Positions 6,872 through 12,890 of a stretch of 12,890 bases of DNA are shown here, piece by piece. Numbering within the stretch: the stretch's first letter is position 1; every line of letters starts with the position of its first letter. The stretch comes from DATDRQ01 sp035291645 (GTDB lineage: Bacteria; Chloroflexota; Anaerolineae; Anaerolineales; UBA4823). The stretch covers positions 1 to 12,890 of the forward strand of contig DATDRQ010000015.1 in NCBI GenBank assembly GCA_035291645.1. The letters are read 5' to 3'. The translations under genes and the position numbers were made by a program. Below the pieces are notes generated by a model. That model saw only the letters and a program-made list of their open reading frames with translations, searched no databases and was not told the origin of the DNA.

Positions 6872-7462
6872 ATGCCAGTCACTTATACCAACCGCAAAGG
6901 TGACACATACTATTTGTTCCAGACGATGACCAAAACAGGCAAGTTGCGCTATTACTTTGCCCGCGAACCCAGAGACGAAATTCCTGACCAGATCCCTGAA
7001 GGCTACCGGATCAGCGAGAGCGTCAACGGGGTCGTCTCGCTGGTAAAAGAACGGCCACAGCTTATCCTGCCAGAAGAGGTCGCCAGCGTAGAGGCAGCCT
7101 TGGATCGTCATCCTAAGGGTCGTAACTATCGCGTTTCCGTGCAGAAAAACCAGATCGTGATCTATGAACGGCTGGGACCGGACGCAGAAACATTGAGCGC
7201 GATTTTCGGGAAACTCAGCCCGTTACCGTCTGGCACCGCGATGAGGCGCGTCCAAGAACAGTTAAACAAAATGGCACGATTCAGCCCCATCATGCGCTTT
7301 ATCCTGGTTGACCCACAAGGACGCACTTTTAAAGGCGAACGCTGGAGCTATTTCGGTGATGTCGATGACTGGATCAACGCAGGCGATTCAGGAATGCTGG
7401 ATAAACTGGCTCGCCGGCTGATCCCAAAACTGGGAACCGATGATTTCTTCGAGCTGTTTTGA
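6872..7462 (+). CDS. Hypothetical protein, last gene of the cassette
   Basis: A 196-residue soluble protein that I cannot assign to a named family. It opens MPVTYTNRKGDTYYLFQ and TKTGKLRYYFAREP, a beta-rich pattern that may form a small N-terminal domain. Next come VNGVVSLVKERP (52-63), a central helix-strand segment with YRVSVQKNQIVIYERLG (86-102), and a C-terminal part with FILVDPQGRTFKGERWSYFGDVDDWI (143-168). No catalytic signature, signal peptide or membrane segment is visible. The start is 19 bases after the previous stop with no clear ribosome site. TATAAT at 6848-6853, overlapping that stop, could be an internal -10 box giving a short-leader transcript, though no good -35 is seen. The stop is only 16 bases before the tRNA remnant, making this the last gene of the inferred island. 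Confidence 0.65.
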   Translation: MPVTYTNRKGDTYYLFQTMTKTGKLRYYFAREPRDEIPDQIPEGYRISESVNGVVSLVKERPQLILPEEVASVEAALDRHPKGRNYRVSVQKNQIVIYERLGPDAETLSAIFGKLSPLPSGTAMRRVQEQLNKMARFSPIMRFILVDPQGRTFKGERWSYFGDVDDWINAGDSGMLDKLARRLIPKLGTDDFFELF

Positions 7463-7478
7463 ATGCTTGAAGGTTCTT

Positions 7479-7502
7479 GGTTCGAATCCTGCCCCCGCTA
7501 CC
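7479..7502 (+). other. tRNA 3'-end remnant, probable island attachment site
   Basis: The 24 bases starting GGTTCGAATCC read as the 3' end of a tRNA: part of the T stem, T loop TTCGAAT, 3' T stem CCTGC, 3' acceptor strand CCCCGCT, discriminator A, then CC. The implied 5' acceptor strand would be AGCGGGG, which with a GCAGG T stem fits bacterial initiator tRNA-Met best. Upstream bases are the end of a coding gene, not tRNA: the 5' T-stem strand reads CTTGG, pairing only two positions. A lone tRNA 3' segment followed by a terminator is the usual scar left when an element integrates into a tRNA 3' end. The intact tRNA would be expected upstream of this window. Confidence 0.65.
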
Positions 7503-7509
7503 TTCCTAG

Positions 7510-7540
7510 GCCCAACGCATATGCATTGGGCTTTTTCCTT
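7510..7540 (+). terminator. Rho-independent terminator
   Basis: GCCCAA (7510-7515) pairs with TTGGGC (7526-7531), with a further inner pairing of GCAT and ATGC after one mismatch, followed by TTTTTCCTTTT. It now lies downstream of the cassette, but its position seven bases after the tRNA remnant suggests it is the original terminator of the interrupted tRNA gene. Confidence 0.7.
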
Positions 7541-7617
7541 TTCTACGCAAGAAACACTTGCATTGGTCTTATACGACGCGTTCCCAAGATCGATAATTAC
7601 CTTCACCTCATCTTAAT

Positions 7618-7721
7618 CCATTTAGATGTTACGCATTTGAGGGTAAAAATGGGGGTTTTTGGGCGGGCTCCGCCCGCCCAAAAACCCCCATTTTCCTACC
7701 AACTGCGTGAGTCCTACCATT
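7618..7721. repeat. MITE-like element with perfect 23-bp-arm hairpin
   Basis: The core is a perfect inverted repeat, arms 7646-7668 and 7672-7694, loop TCC. Outside it the symmetry continues imperfectly: the left end TAGATGTTACGCA (7623-7635) matches the reverse complement of the right end, TAGGACTCACGCA, at 9 of 13 positions, and both run into a 'TTG..G' block before the core. CCATT occurs at 7618-7622 and 7717-7721, a possible 5-bp target duplication around a 94-bp element. The TAGGACT-ACGCA style end recalls IS4/IS5-type transposon ends in cyanobacteria and Chloroflexota. It has no coding capacity. As RNA the hairpin would be very stable on either strand. Confidence 0.65.
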
Positions 7722-7896
7722 AATAGTTTATAATTCGGATAAATCCAGTCAACAATACCGAAATATATCGTTTTGGAAAAAGGCAAATCTAACGTGAGAG
7801 GCGGCGAAAAGTTATGCATCTGCCGTTCACCCACAAATCACCAGACTGCCGAGGAAAATTATCCTTGGAGTATTTAGATTCCATCGAAAGGAGGTG

Positions 7897-7925
7897 TTAT
7901 CAGGTACTGAGTCGTTTCGTAGAAT
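7897..7925 (+). promoter_or_regulatory. Putative sigma-70-type promoter for the LVIVD gene
   Basis: TTATCA (7897-7902, four of six consensus positions) and TAGAAT (7920-7925, five of six) are separated by exactly 17 bp. Transcription would begin near 7932, leaving a leader of about 75 bases before ATG 8006. Sequence-only prediction. Confidence 0.4.
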
Positions 7926-8005
7926 ATTGATCGTCAGACATGGAGCACATCTCAGAGCTCCTATCGAATGTTTATGTATGGTCTATCGCCAAGGGAGTGT
8001 ACAAG

Positions 8006-9487
8006 ATGAGTAACAGGTTTGAATTTAAGGTCACCGCCGGGCTGTTGTTACTGGCCCTCATCGTCATGCTGGTCGGCAGTGCGGCGCCGGCGGCCCGGGT
8101 CGCTTTAGCATCCTCCCCGGTTGGGGATGCCGTCAGCACATTCACATATACCCAGAATATGCACCCGCTGGGCTTCTCGGCGAGGGAAAATACCGCGAGT
8201 CCCTTCACTGCGAACTCGGATATCGCCTTCTGGGGTAACCTCGCCTACCACGGCAATTACGACGGGTTCCGGATCGTCGATATTTCCGCACCCGCTAACC
8301 CGGTGGAGGTGCTCGATTACCGCGAATGCGCCGGGAACCAGGGCGATGTGATCGTCTGGGGCAACATCCTGGTGCGGTCGTGGAACTCGTCCGCCCCGGC
8401 GGGTGCGACCTGCGACGGCGAGCCGGTTCTGCCGGGCGTATTCCCAGGCGGATGGGAGGGCCTGCACGTTTTCGACATCAGCGACCCGACCGATCCCGAT
8501 CTGGTGGCATCTATCGAGACGGAATGCGGCTCGCATACGGCTACCGGCGTGCCGGACCTGGCGAACGACCGGCTGCTCGTCTACAACAGCCCATCCAGCG
8601 GCCTCTGTCCGGGCATCGACATCGTGGAGGTTCCCTTGTCCGATCCCGCCAGCGCCAGCTACCTGCGCTTCGAGCCTGCGGGTCGAAGTTGCCATGACAC
8701 CGGCGTTATTCTCGGAGATGTGAATCTCGTCTCGTGCGCGGGCGGCAACGGGTTCACGGTATGGAGCATGGACGCTGCCAGCAGCGGTTCGCTGGAGGAT
8801 CCAATGCAACTGTATTCGCGCTCCATCACAGGTGTTACGATTGGTCACTCCGCCTCCTTCACATGGGACGGCGAAGTGCTGATCTTCGGCCACGAACCGG
8901 GCGGCGGCGCAGGGGCGCGGTGCCAGGCGACGAGCAGCGTCACGGACCGTTCGCTCTTCTTCTTCGAGGCGAGCACCGGCACCTTGCTGGGCACCATCCT
9001 CCATCCCCGGCCCCAGACTGCTCAAGAGAACTGCACCTGGCATAACTTCAACGTCGTACCGAGCGATAAGCGCCACGTGCTGGTGGCCGGAAACTACCAG
9101 TCCGGCACCTCGGTGGTCGAGTTCACCGACCCGGCAGCCGCACAGGAGATCGCCTTCGCGGATCCCGCACCGCTTTCTCCCACGAGTCTGATCCTGGGCG
9201 GAGATTGGTCGACTTACATGTACGACGGGCGCCTTTACGTGTCCGACATCACGCGCGGGCTCATCGGCTGGGACCTGAGCGACAATGTTGTAGCTGGCGC
9301 GATGAAGTTCGGCCACCTCAACCCGCAGACGCAGGAAACCTCGTTCCCATTCAAGGGTACAGCGTTTGGCAAATCTAAGCCCGCTGCCGATCAGCAAGGC
9401 TTCGTCATCTTCGGGGAAAGCGAACCCGGTGACGTTAGCGGTGGAGCTGGTGCCGAAGAGGACTTCGGTGGCGACGGAGGCGACTAG
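8006..9487 (+). CDS. Secreted LVIVD-repeat beta-propeller protein
   Basis: A 493-residue protein with a Sec-type signal peptide: basic start (MSNRFEFK), hydrophobic stretch (about 10-27: AGLLLLALIVMLVGSAAP) and a probable signal peptidase I site after ALA (residue 35). The mature part has LVIVD-type blades, clearest in YDGFRIVDISAPANPVEVLDY (85-105) and LHVFDISDPTDPDLVASIE (153-171), with more degenerate later ones such as FTVWSMD and LYVSDITRGLIGWDLS. Such repeats build a beta-propeller used mainly for binding outside the membrane; the ligand is unknown. Several cysteines (109, 136, 174, 201, 229, 244) may form disulfides. The last 20 residues are a Gly/Glu/Asp-rich tail. ATG 8006 is chosen for AGGGAG (7992-7997) eight bases upstream and because the signal peptide starts there; the in-frame ATG at 7940 would add 22 residues with no ribosome site. 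Confidence 0.82.
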   Translation: MSNRFEFKVTAGLLLLALIVMLVGSAAPAARVALASSPVGDAVSTFTYTQNMHPLGFSARENTASPFTANSDIAFWGNLAYHGNYDGFRIVDISAPANPVEVLDYRECAGNQGDVIVWGNILVRSWNSSAPAGATCDGEPVLPGVFPGGWEGLHVFDISDPTDPDLVASIETECGSHTATGVPDLANDRLLVYNSPSSGLCPGIDIVEVPLSDPASASYLRFEPAGRSCHDTGVILGDVNLVSCAGGNGFTVWSMDAASSGSLEDPMQLYSRSITGVTIGHSASFTWDGEVLIFGHEPGGGAGARCQATSSVTDRSLFFFEASTGTLLGTILHPRPQTAQENCTWHNFNVVPSDKRHVLVAGNYQSGTSVVEFTDPAAAQEIAFADPAPLSPTSLILGGDWSTYMYDGRLYVSDITRGLIGWDLSDNVVAGAMKFGHLNPQTQETSFPFKGTAFGKSKPAADQQGFVIFGESEPGDVSGGAGAEEDFGGDGGD

Positions 9488-9509
9488 CCACTTGTTCGTC
9501 TTGTCTACG

Positions 9510-9543
9510 GGAGGGCGGCCAAAAAGCCGCCCTCCTTCTTCTT
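9510..9543 (+). terminator. Rho-independent terminator after the LVIVD gene
   Basis: GGAGGGCGGC (9510-9519) and GCCGCCCTCC (9526-9535) form a perfect 10-bp GC-rich stem with loop CAAAAA, followed by TTCTTCTT. It is 22 bases after the stop codon, so this gene is probably a single transcription unit. I see nothing in the following 120 bases up to the next promoter. Confidence 0.85.
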
Positions 9544-9663
9544 GCCGAGCGCTCTTCGAGTATTTGCCATGTCGATGGCTCGCCCAGGGACAAATCGTGG
9601 GGAAATCTGCCGGTCGTTCAACATCAGCGTATAAACCAGTGTAAGTTCATACCGCGGCCGGTT

Positions 9664-9694
9664 TTGTGAGAAAACGGAAAATTTGTGCTAAAAT
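9664..9694 (+). promoter_or_regulatory. Putative promoter for the sulfatase gene
   Basis: TAAAAT (9689-9694) preceded by TGC (an extended -10) and a TTGTGA -35-like box (9664-9669) at 19 bp, in an AT-rich pocket of otherwise GC-rich sequence. The leader to ATG 9761 would be about 60 bases. A small imperfect inverted repeat (CCGGTTTT / AAAACGG, around 9658-9677) overlaps the -35 and could be an operator. The 19-bp spacing is longer than ideal. Confidence 0.4.
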
Positions 9695-9760
9695 CGGACA
9701 ATTCAAGTCTGTCAACAATACACAAATCAAAAAGCGAACATATTAGCGGAGGTGCTCATC

Positions 9761-12118
9761 ATGGCGAAACTGACGGAATACAAGCCCGGCGGCGCATTCA
9801 ACGGCGTGATCGGGCGCACGTTCGACGTCTCCCAGCCGGCCTGGCCGGCGCCCAACCGGGCCAGGGAGGGCGCGCCGAACGTGCTGTTCATCATCCTGGA
9901 CGACACCGGCTTCGGCCAGCTGGGCTGCTACGGCAGCCCGATCGAGACGCCCAACCTGGACGGCCTGGCGGCGAACGGGCTGCGCTACAGCAACATGCAC
10001 ACCACGGCGCTGTGCTCGCCGACGCGTTCCTGCATCCTGACCGGTCGCAACCACCACTCGAACGGGATGGCCTGCATCACAGAAGGCTCGACGGGCTACC
10101 CGGGTGCAAACGGCTACATTCCCTTCGAGAATGGCTTCCTGTCGGAGATGCTCTTGCAACACGGCTACAACACCTACGCCGTCGGCAAGTGGCACCTGAC
10201 CCCGGCCGACCAGATCAGCGCGGCCGGGCCGTACGAACGCTGGCCGCTGGGGCGCGGCTTCGAGCGCTACTACGGCTTCCTGGGCGGCGACACGCACCAG
10301 TATTACCCCGATCTGACCTACGACAACCACCGGGTCGAAGCGGAGAAGACCCCGGAAGAGGGATACCACCTGACCGAAGACCTGGTGGACAGGGCGATCG
10401 GCTTCATTGCCGACGCCAAACAGGCCGCCCCGAATAAACCGTTCTTCATGTACTTCTGTACGGGCGCCATGCACGCCCCGCACCACGTGCCCAAGGAGTG
10501 GGCCGACCGCTACGCCGGCAGGTTCGACGACGGCTGGGAGGCCTATCGTGAGAAGACCTTTGCGCGGCAAAAGCAGCTGGGCGTCGTCCCGGCTGACACA
10601 AAGCTGTCGCGCCACGACCCAGACGTGAAGCCGTGGGAGCAGTGCTCGCCGGATGAGAAGAAGCTGTACGCCCGCATGATGGAAGTCTTCGCCGGCTTCC
10701 TGACCCACACCGACCATCACATCGGACGGTTACTCGACTTCTTGAAGGAAATCGGCGAGTTCGACAACACCTTGATCATGGTTCTCTCCGATAACGGCGC
10801 CAGCTCGGAGGGCGGGCCGAGCGGATCGGTAAACGAGAACAAATTCTTCAACTTCGTACCGGACTCGCTCGAGCAGAACCTGGCTTCGATCGACGATATC
10901 GGCGGCCCGAAGTTCTTCAATCACTACCCATGGGGCTGGACCTGGGCCGGCAACACGCCATTCCGGCGCTGGAAGCGCGAAACATACCGGGGCGGGATCA
11001 GCGATCCGTTCATCGTACACTGGCCCAAGGGCATCCAGGCGAAGGGCGAGGTGCGCAACCAGTACGCACACGCCATCGACATGGTGCCGACCGTGCTGGA
11101 AGCGCTGGAGCTTGAGTCCCCGGCGGCGATCCAGGGCGTGACGCAGTCGCCGATCGAAGGCTTCAGCCTGGCGCACACCTTCGATGATCCACAGGCGGCC
11201 AGTAATCACCAAACCCAGTATTTCGAGATGATGGGCCACCGCTCGATCTACCACGATGGCTGGCGGGCGGTATGCCCCTGGCCGGGGCCTTCCTTCACCG
11301 AGGCAGGCATGCCATTCGGTACGCCTATCCCGGCCGAGAAGTTAACTGAGCTCGACGCGTCCGGCTGGGAGCTGTACCGGGTCGAAAAGGATTGGGCGGA
11401 AAACCAGAACGTGGCGGCTGAGAACCGCGCTAAATTGATCGAGATGATCGCTACCTGGTACGTCGAGGCCGGTAAGTACAACGTCCTGCCGGTGGACGGG
11501 CGCGGCCAGCAGCGTTTCGCCGACCTGCGCCCGGAGATCGCCGTAGACCGGACCCGCTATATCTACTACCCGGGCACGCAGGAGGTGCCGGCAAACGCGG
11601 CGCCCCACATCCTTAATCGCCCGCACACGGTCACAGCGCTCGTTGACGTCCCCGAGGGCGGGGTAGAGGGCGTCCTGGTTTCGCAGGGCGGGGTCGATGG
11701 CGGTTTCACATTCTTTGTCATGGACGGCAGGCTGCGCTACACCTACAATTACGTGGCTGACCGGCAATTCCAGATCGTCTCCGACGCCGCCGTGCCTGCT
11801 GGTCATCACGCCTTCAGTTTCGAGTTCGAACCAACGGGCAAGCCGGAGCCGCTCAAGGGCAAGGGCGCGCCGGGCAAGCTCAAGCTTTTCATCGACGGTA
11901 AGCCTGCGGGAGAGGGCGAGCTCCCGGTGACGATCCCGCTTATGATGGGCCTGGCGTCGGGCGTGAACGTCGGCGCCGACTCGGGTGCACCGGTCACCGA
12001 TGTGTATGCGCCGCCGTTCGCGTTCACCGGCAAGATCCACCGGGTCGTCTACGACGTTTCCGGCGAGCACATCGTGGACCACGAGACAGAGATTCGGGTA
12101 GCGCTGGCCCGCCAGTAA
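9761..12118 (+). CDS. Type I sulfatase (arylsulfatase, AtsA/AtsD-like)
   Basis: Hydrolyses sulfate esters using a formylglycine made from cysteine by a separate maturase. The 785-residue protein shows the full catalytic set: D47-D48 in ILDDTGFG, C85 in CSPTRSCILTGR (C-x-P-x-R, R89), K143 and H145 in GKWHL, H238 in MHAPHHVP, D344-N345 in LSDNGASSEGG, and K405 in RRWKRETYRGG. Spacing agrees closely with Pseudomonas arylsulfatase. Beyond about residue 590 lies a beta-rich, LamG/jelly-roll-like domain (VLVSQGGVDGGFTFFVMDGRL, then LKLFIDGKPAGEGELP). Length and layout match the ~787-residue mycobacterial AtsA/AtsD type. No signal peptide is present, so a cytoplasmic location is expected. ATG 9761 is supported by GGAGG (9748-9752) eight bases upstream; the in-frame GTG at 9752 overlaps that site. 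The C-x-P-x-R site implies an FGE-type or anSME maturase elsewhere in the genome. The natural substrate cannot be told from sequence. Confidence 0.93.
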   Translation: MAKLTEYKPGGAFNGVIGRTFDVSQPAWPAPNRAREGAPNVLFIILDDTGFGQLGCYGSPIETPNLDGLAANGLRYSNMHTTALCSPTRSCILTGRNHHSNGMACITEGSTGYPGANGYIPFENGFLSEMLLQHGYNTYAVGKWHLTPADQISAAGPYERWPLGRGFERYYGFLGGDTHQYYPDLTYDNHRVEAEKTPEEGYHLTEDLVDRAIGFIADAKQAAPNKPFFMYFCTGAMHAPHHVPKEWADRYAGRFDDGWEAYREKTFARQKQLGVVPADTKLSRHDPDVKPWEQCSPDEKKLYARMMEVFAGFLTHTDHHIGRLLDFLKEIGEFDNTLIMVLSDNGASSEGGPSGSVNENKFFNFVPDSLEQNLASIDDIGGPKFFNHYPWGWTWAGNTPFRRWKRETYRGGISDPFIVHWPKGIQAKGEVRNQYAHAIDMVPTVLEALELESPAAIQGVTQSPIEGFSLAHTFDDPQAASNHQTQYFEMMGHRSIYHDGWRAVCPWPGPSFTEAGMPFGTPIPAEKLTELDASGWELYRVEKDWAENQNVAAENRAKLIEMIATWYVEAGKYNVLPVDGRGQQRFADLRPEIAVDRTRYIYYPGTQEVPANAAPHILNRPHTVTALVDVPEGGVEGVLVSQGGVDGGFTFFVMDGRLRYTYNYVADRQFQIVSDAAVPAGHHAFSFEFEPTGKPEPLKGKGAPGKLKLFIDGKPAGEGELPVTIPLMMGLASGVNVGADSGAPVTDVYAPPFAFTGKIHRVVYDVSGEHIVDHETEIRVALARQ

Positions 12119-12124
12119 GTTCAC

Positions 12125-12174
12125 ACTGACAGGACCGGCAGTCGATGAGGCTCCCGGTCCTGCCAGTTTGCTTT
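12125..12174 (+). terminator. Rho-independent terminator after the sulfatase gene
   Basis: ACTGACAGGACCGG (12125-12138) pairs with CCGGTCCTGCCAGT (12154-12167) over 14 positions with a single mismatch, followed by TTGCTTTT. The loop is about 15 bases. It begins six bases after the stop codon. The remaining 120 bases before the next gene show nothing else. Confidence 0.8.
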
Positions 12175-12297
12175 TCGTTGCGGGGTTATCGGCCCGCTTG
12201 TCCAGGGCGGCATCTTGCTCTGCTTGCTGAAGATGGATGTGCGCCAGGCCTTCAGGTAGCTGGCGGGCTGAGCGATGTCGACTCAAAGGGTTCTGCC

Positions 12298-12890
12298 ATG
12301 ACCAATCCCTCCTATCGCCTGGTCATCTACCTGGTCGGCGCCGCGGCCGTGTTCGTGATCCTGTTCGGGATCCGCTCGACGGCTTCAATCATCAACCCGA
12401 TCCTGCTGTCCGTGGTGATCACGATCACGGTCCTGCCCATCCCGAGCCGGCTCAGCAAACGGGGCTTGCCCGGCTGGCTGGCGCTGGTGCTCACCGTCCT
12501 GCTCGTGGTGATGATATTAGCCGCCGTGATCTTGACCGTCTTCCTTTCGATCACCAAGCTGGCCAGCGACCTGCCAACCTACCTGAGCGACGCGTCGCAG
12601 CAGGCAGCCACAACGCTTCCACCCGAGGTTAGCGGATCCGAAACCGAGACATCACCGACTCAGATTTCCATTCGATTCGGTCCCATTGCGCAGAACGTGC
12701 TGGCCAGCGTTGCCGGCCTGGTGACCCAATTCGGAATTTCCCTGCTGATCTTCTTCTTCATGCTCAGCGCAGCTATCACCCTTCCCGGGGCAGCTCGCCT
12801 TGGACTGGACCCAGCGGCCCCGATCGTTGGCCGGGTTGCGACGCTAACGGAGGACGTCCGCCGGTACATGACCATCCTGACCGGGGTGAA
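12298..12890 (+). CDS. AI-2E family transporter (PerM/UPF0118), 3' partial
   Basis: The first 197 residues of an integral membrane protein that runs off the window; the family is usually near 350 residues. Predicted membrane segments lie at about 8-24, 28-47 and 59-85, followed by a polar loop (86-127) and a long hydrophobic stretch (about 130-162, LASVAGLVTQFGISLLIFFFML). The pattern NPILLSVVITITVLPIPSRLSKRGLPGWLALVLTVLL.. strongly resembles the AI-2E exporter family, where the 'P...L.rrG....a..l' signature sits between the second and third segments. Family members export autoinducer-2 or small ions in some species, while many are uncharacterised, so the substrate is unknown. ATG 12298 has AAAGGG (12285-12290) seven bases upstream. 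It follows a terminator, so it starts its own unit. Confidence 0.85.
   Translation, partial: MTNPSYRLVIYLVGAAAVFVILFGIRSTASIINPILLSVVITITVLPIPSRLSKRGLPGWLALVLTVLLVVMILAAVILTVFLSITKLASDLPTYLSDASQQAATTLPPEVSGSETETSPTQISIRFGPIAQNVLASVAGLVTQFGISLLIFFFMLSAAITLPGAARLGLDPAAPIVGRVATLTEDVRRYMTILTGV

Larger units (their letters stand above)
7463..8005. other. 543-bp non-coding stretch between the cassette and the LVIVD gene
   Basis: From left to right this gap holds a tRNA 3' remnant, a terminator, a MITE-like hairpin element and a likely promoter, each listed separately. I see nothing in 7541-7617. In 7722-7896 I see only a weak 7-bp hairpin (about 7850-7869) and an isolated AAAGGAGGTG at 7887-7896 with no suitably spaced start codon. 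Open frames crossing the gap are short and driven by the palindrome, and none looks like a protein. Confidence 0.6.

Noticed and set aside
7463..7502. A complete tRNA gene ending at 7502.
   Set aside because: Bases before 7479 belong to the end of a coding gene and cannot form the D or anticodon arms; only the 3' portion is present.
7463..7723. 86-codon open frame starting right after the last cassette gene.
   Set aside because: It runs through the tRNA remnant, the terminator and the palindromic element, so it is an accident of non-coding sequence.
7887..7896. Strong Shine-Dalgarno-like AAAGGAGGTG in the LVIVD upstream region, and a 14-base inverted match to it at about 3196-3209.
   Set aside because: No start codon lies at suitable spacing, it precedes the predicted promoter start, and a 14-base inverted match between two such sites is within chance for 12.9 kb.
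8105..9397. Long (430-codon) open frame on the minus strand opposite the LVIVD gene.
   Set aside because: It is the shadow of a GC-rich coding gene. Its translation has no recognisable motifs, whereas the plus-strand frame has a signal peptide and LVIVD blades.
9743..10720. Long minus-strand open frame (325 codons) and plus-strand frame 9685-10437 overlapping the sulfatase start.
   Set aside because: Both lack family motifs and overlap a sulfatase frame with a complete catalytic set; codon bias in GC-rich DNA explains them.
11342..12286. Minus-strand 314-codon open frame running into the gap after the sulfatase.
   Set aside because: Translation is low-information and rich in Arg/Ala, it crosses a terminator hairpin, and it shows no ribosome site or motif.
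1..12890. CRISPR arrays, origins of replication, rRNA and known riboswitch classes.
   Set aside because: No regularly spaced repeats, DnaA-box clusters, rRNA segments or recognisable aptamer cores were seen on either strand.

Overview
The window reads as a bacterial chromosome segment from a moderately GC-rich organism. It has two parts: an accessory, island-like part (about 1-7502) and a more ordinary chromosomal part (about 7503-12890). Family content would fit a Chloroflexota (Anaerolineae-like) host: the style of the HsdM, UPF0158 and pRiA4b ORF-3-like genes, a secreted LVIVD-repeat protein, a cytoplasmic AtsA/AtsD-type sulfatase and small GC-rich palindromes. This is inference from memory of families; no taxonomic marker is present. 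Every recognisable gene is on the + strand.

Region 1 (1-2280) is a decayed type I restriction-modification locus. The C-terminal end of an IS66-type transposase (1-132) abuts an AT-rich hsdS remnant (164-802) holding one target-recognition domain. Two bases later comes a GC-rich hsdM (805-2280) broken by an apparent one-base insertion at 1675-1677 and an internal deletion near 1841-1846. No hsdR is present. A perfect 14-bp-arm palindrome (1090-1118) sits in frame inside hsdM.

Region 2 (2305-7462) is the most interesting part. A DUF559 (PD-(D/E)XK-like) putative nuclease is followed by five tightly spaced co-directional genes: a zinc-finger protein with a divergent pRiA4b ORF-3-like core, a UPF0158 protein, a second pRiA4b ORF-3-like protein with a long winged-helix-like C-terminal extension, a 388-residue protein with an acidic linker and coiled coil, and a 196-residue unknown protein. 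None has an established function. The block ends 16 bp before a 24-bp copy of a tRNA 3' end (7479-7502, best fit initiator tRNA-Met) followed by a tRNA-style terminator. This looks like the distal attachment site of an integrated island, so the five genes are candidate cargo, possibly a defence or other accessory system.

Region 3 (7503-8005) is non-coding. It contains a terminator, a roughly 94-bp MITE-like element with a perfect 23-bp-arm hairpin, and a plausible promoter.

Region 4 (8006-12890) holds independent transcription units: a secreted LVIVD-repeat beta-propeller protein with its own terminator, a 785-residue type I sulfatase with the full set of catalytic residues but no signal peptide (promoter upstream, terminator downstream), and the first 197 codons of an AI-2E family (PerM/UPF0118) transporter that runs off the window.
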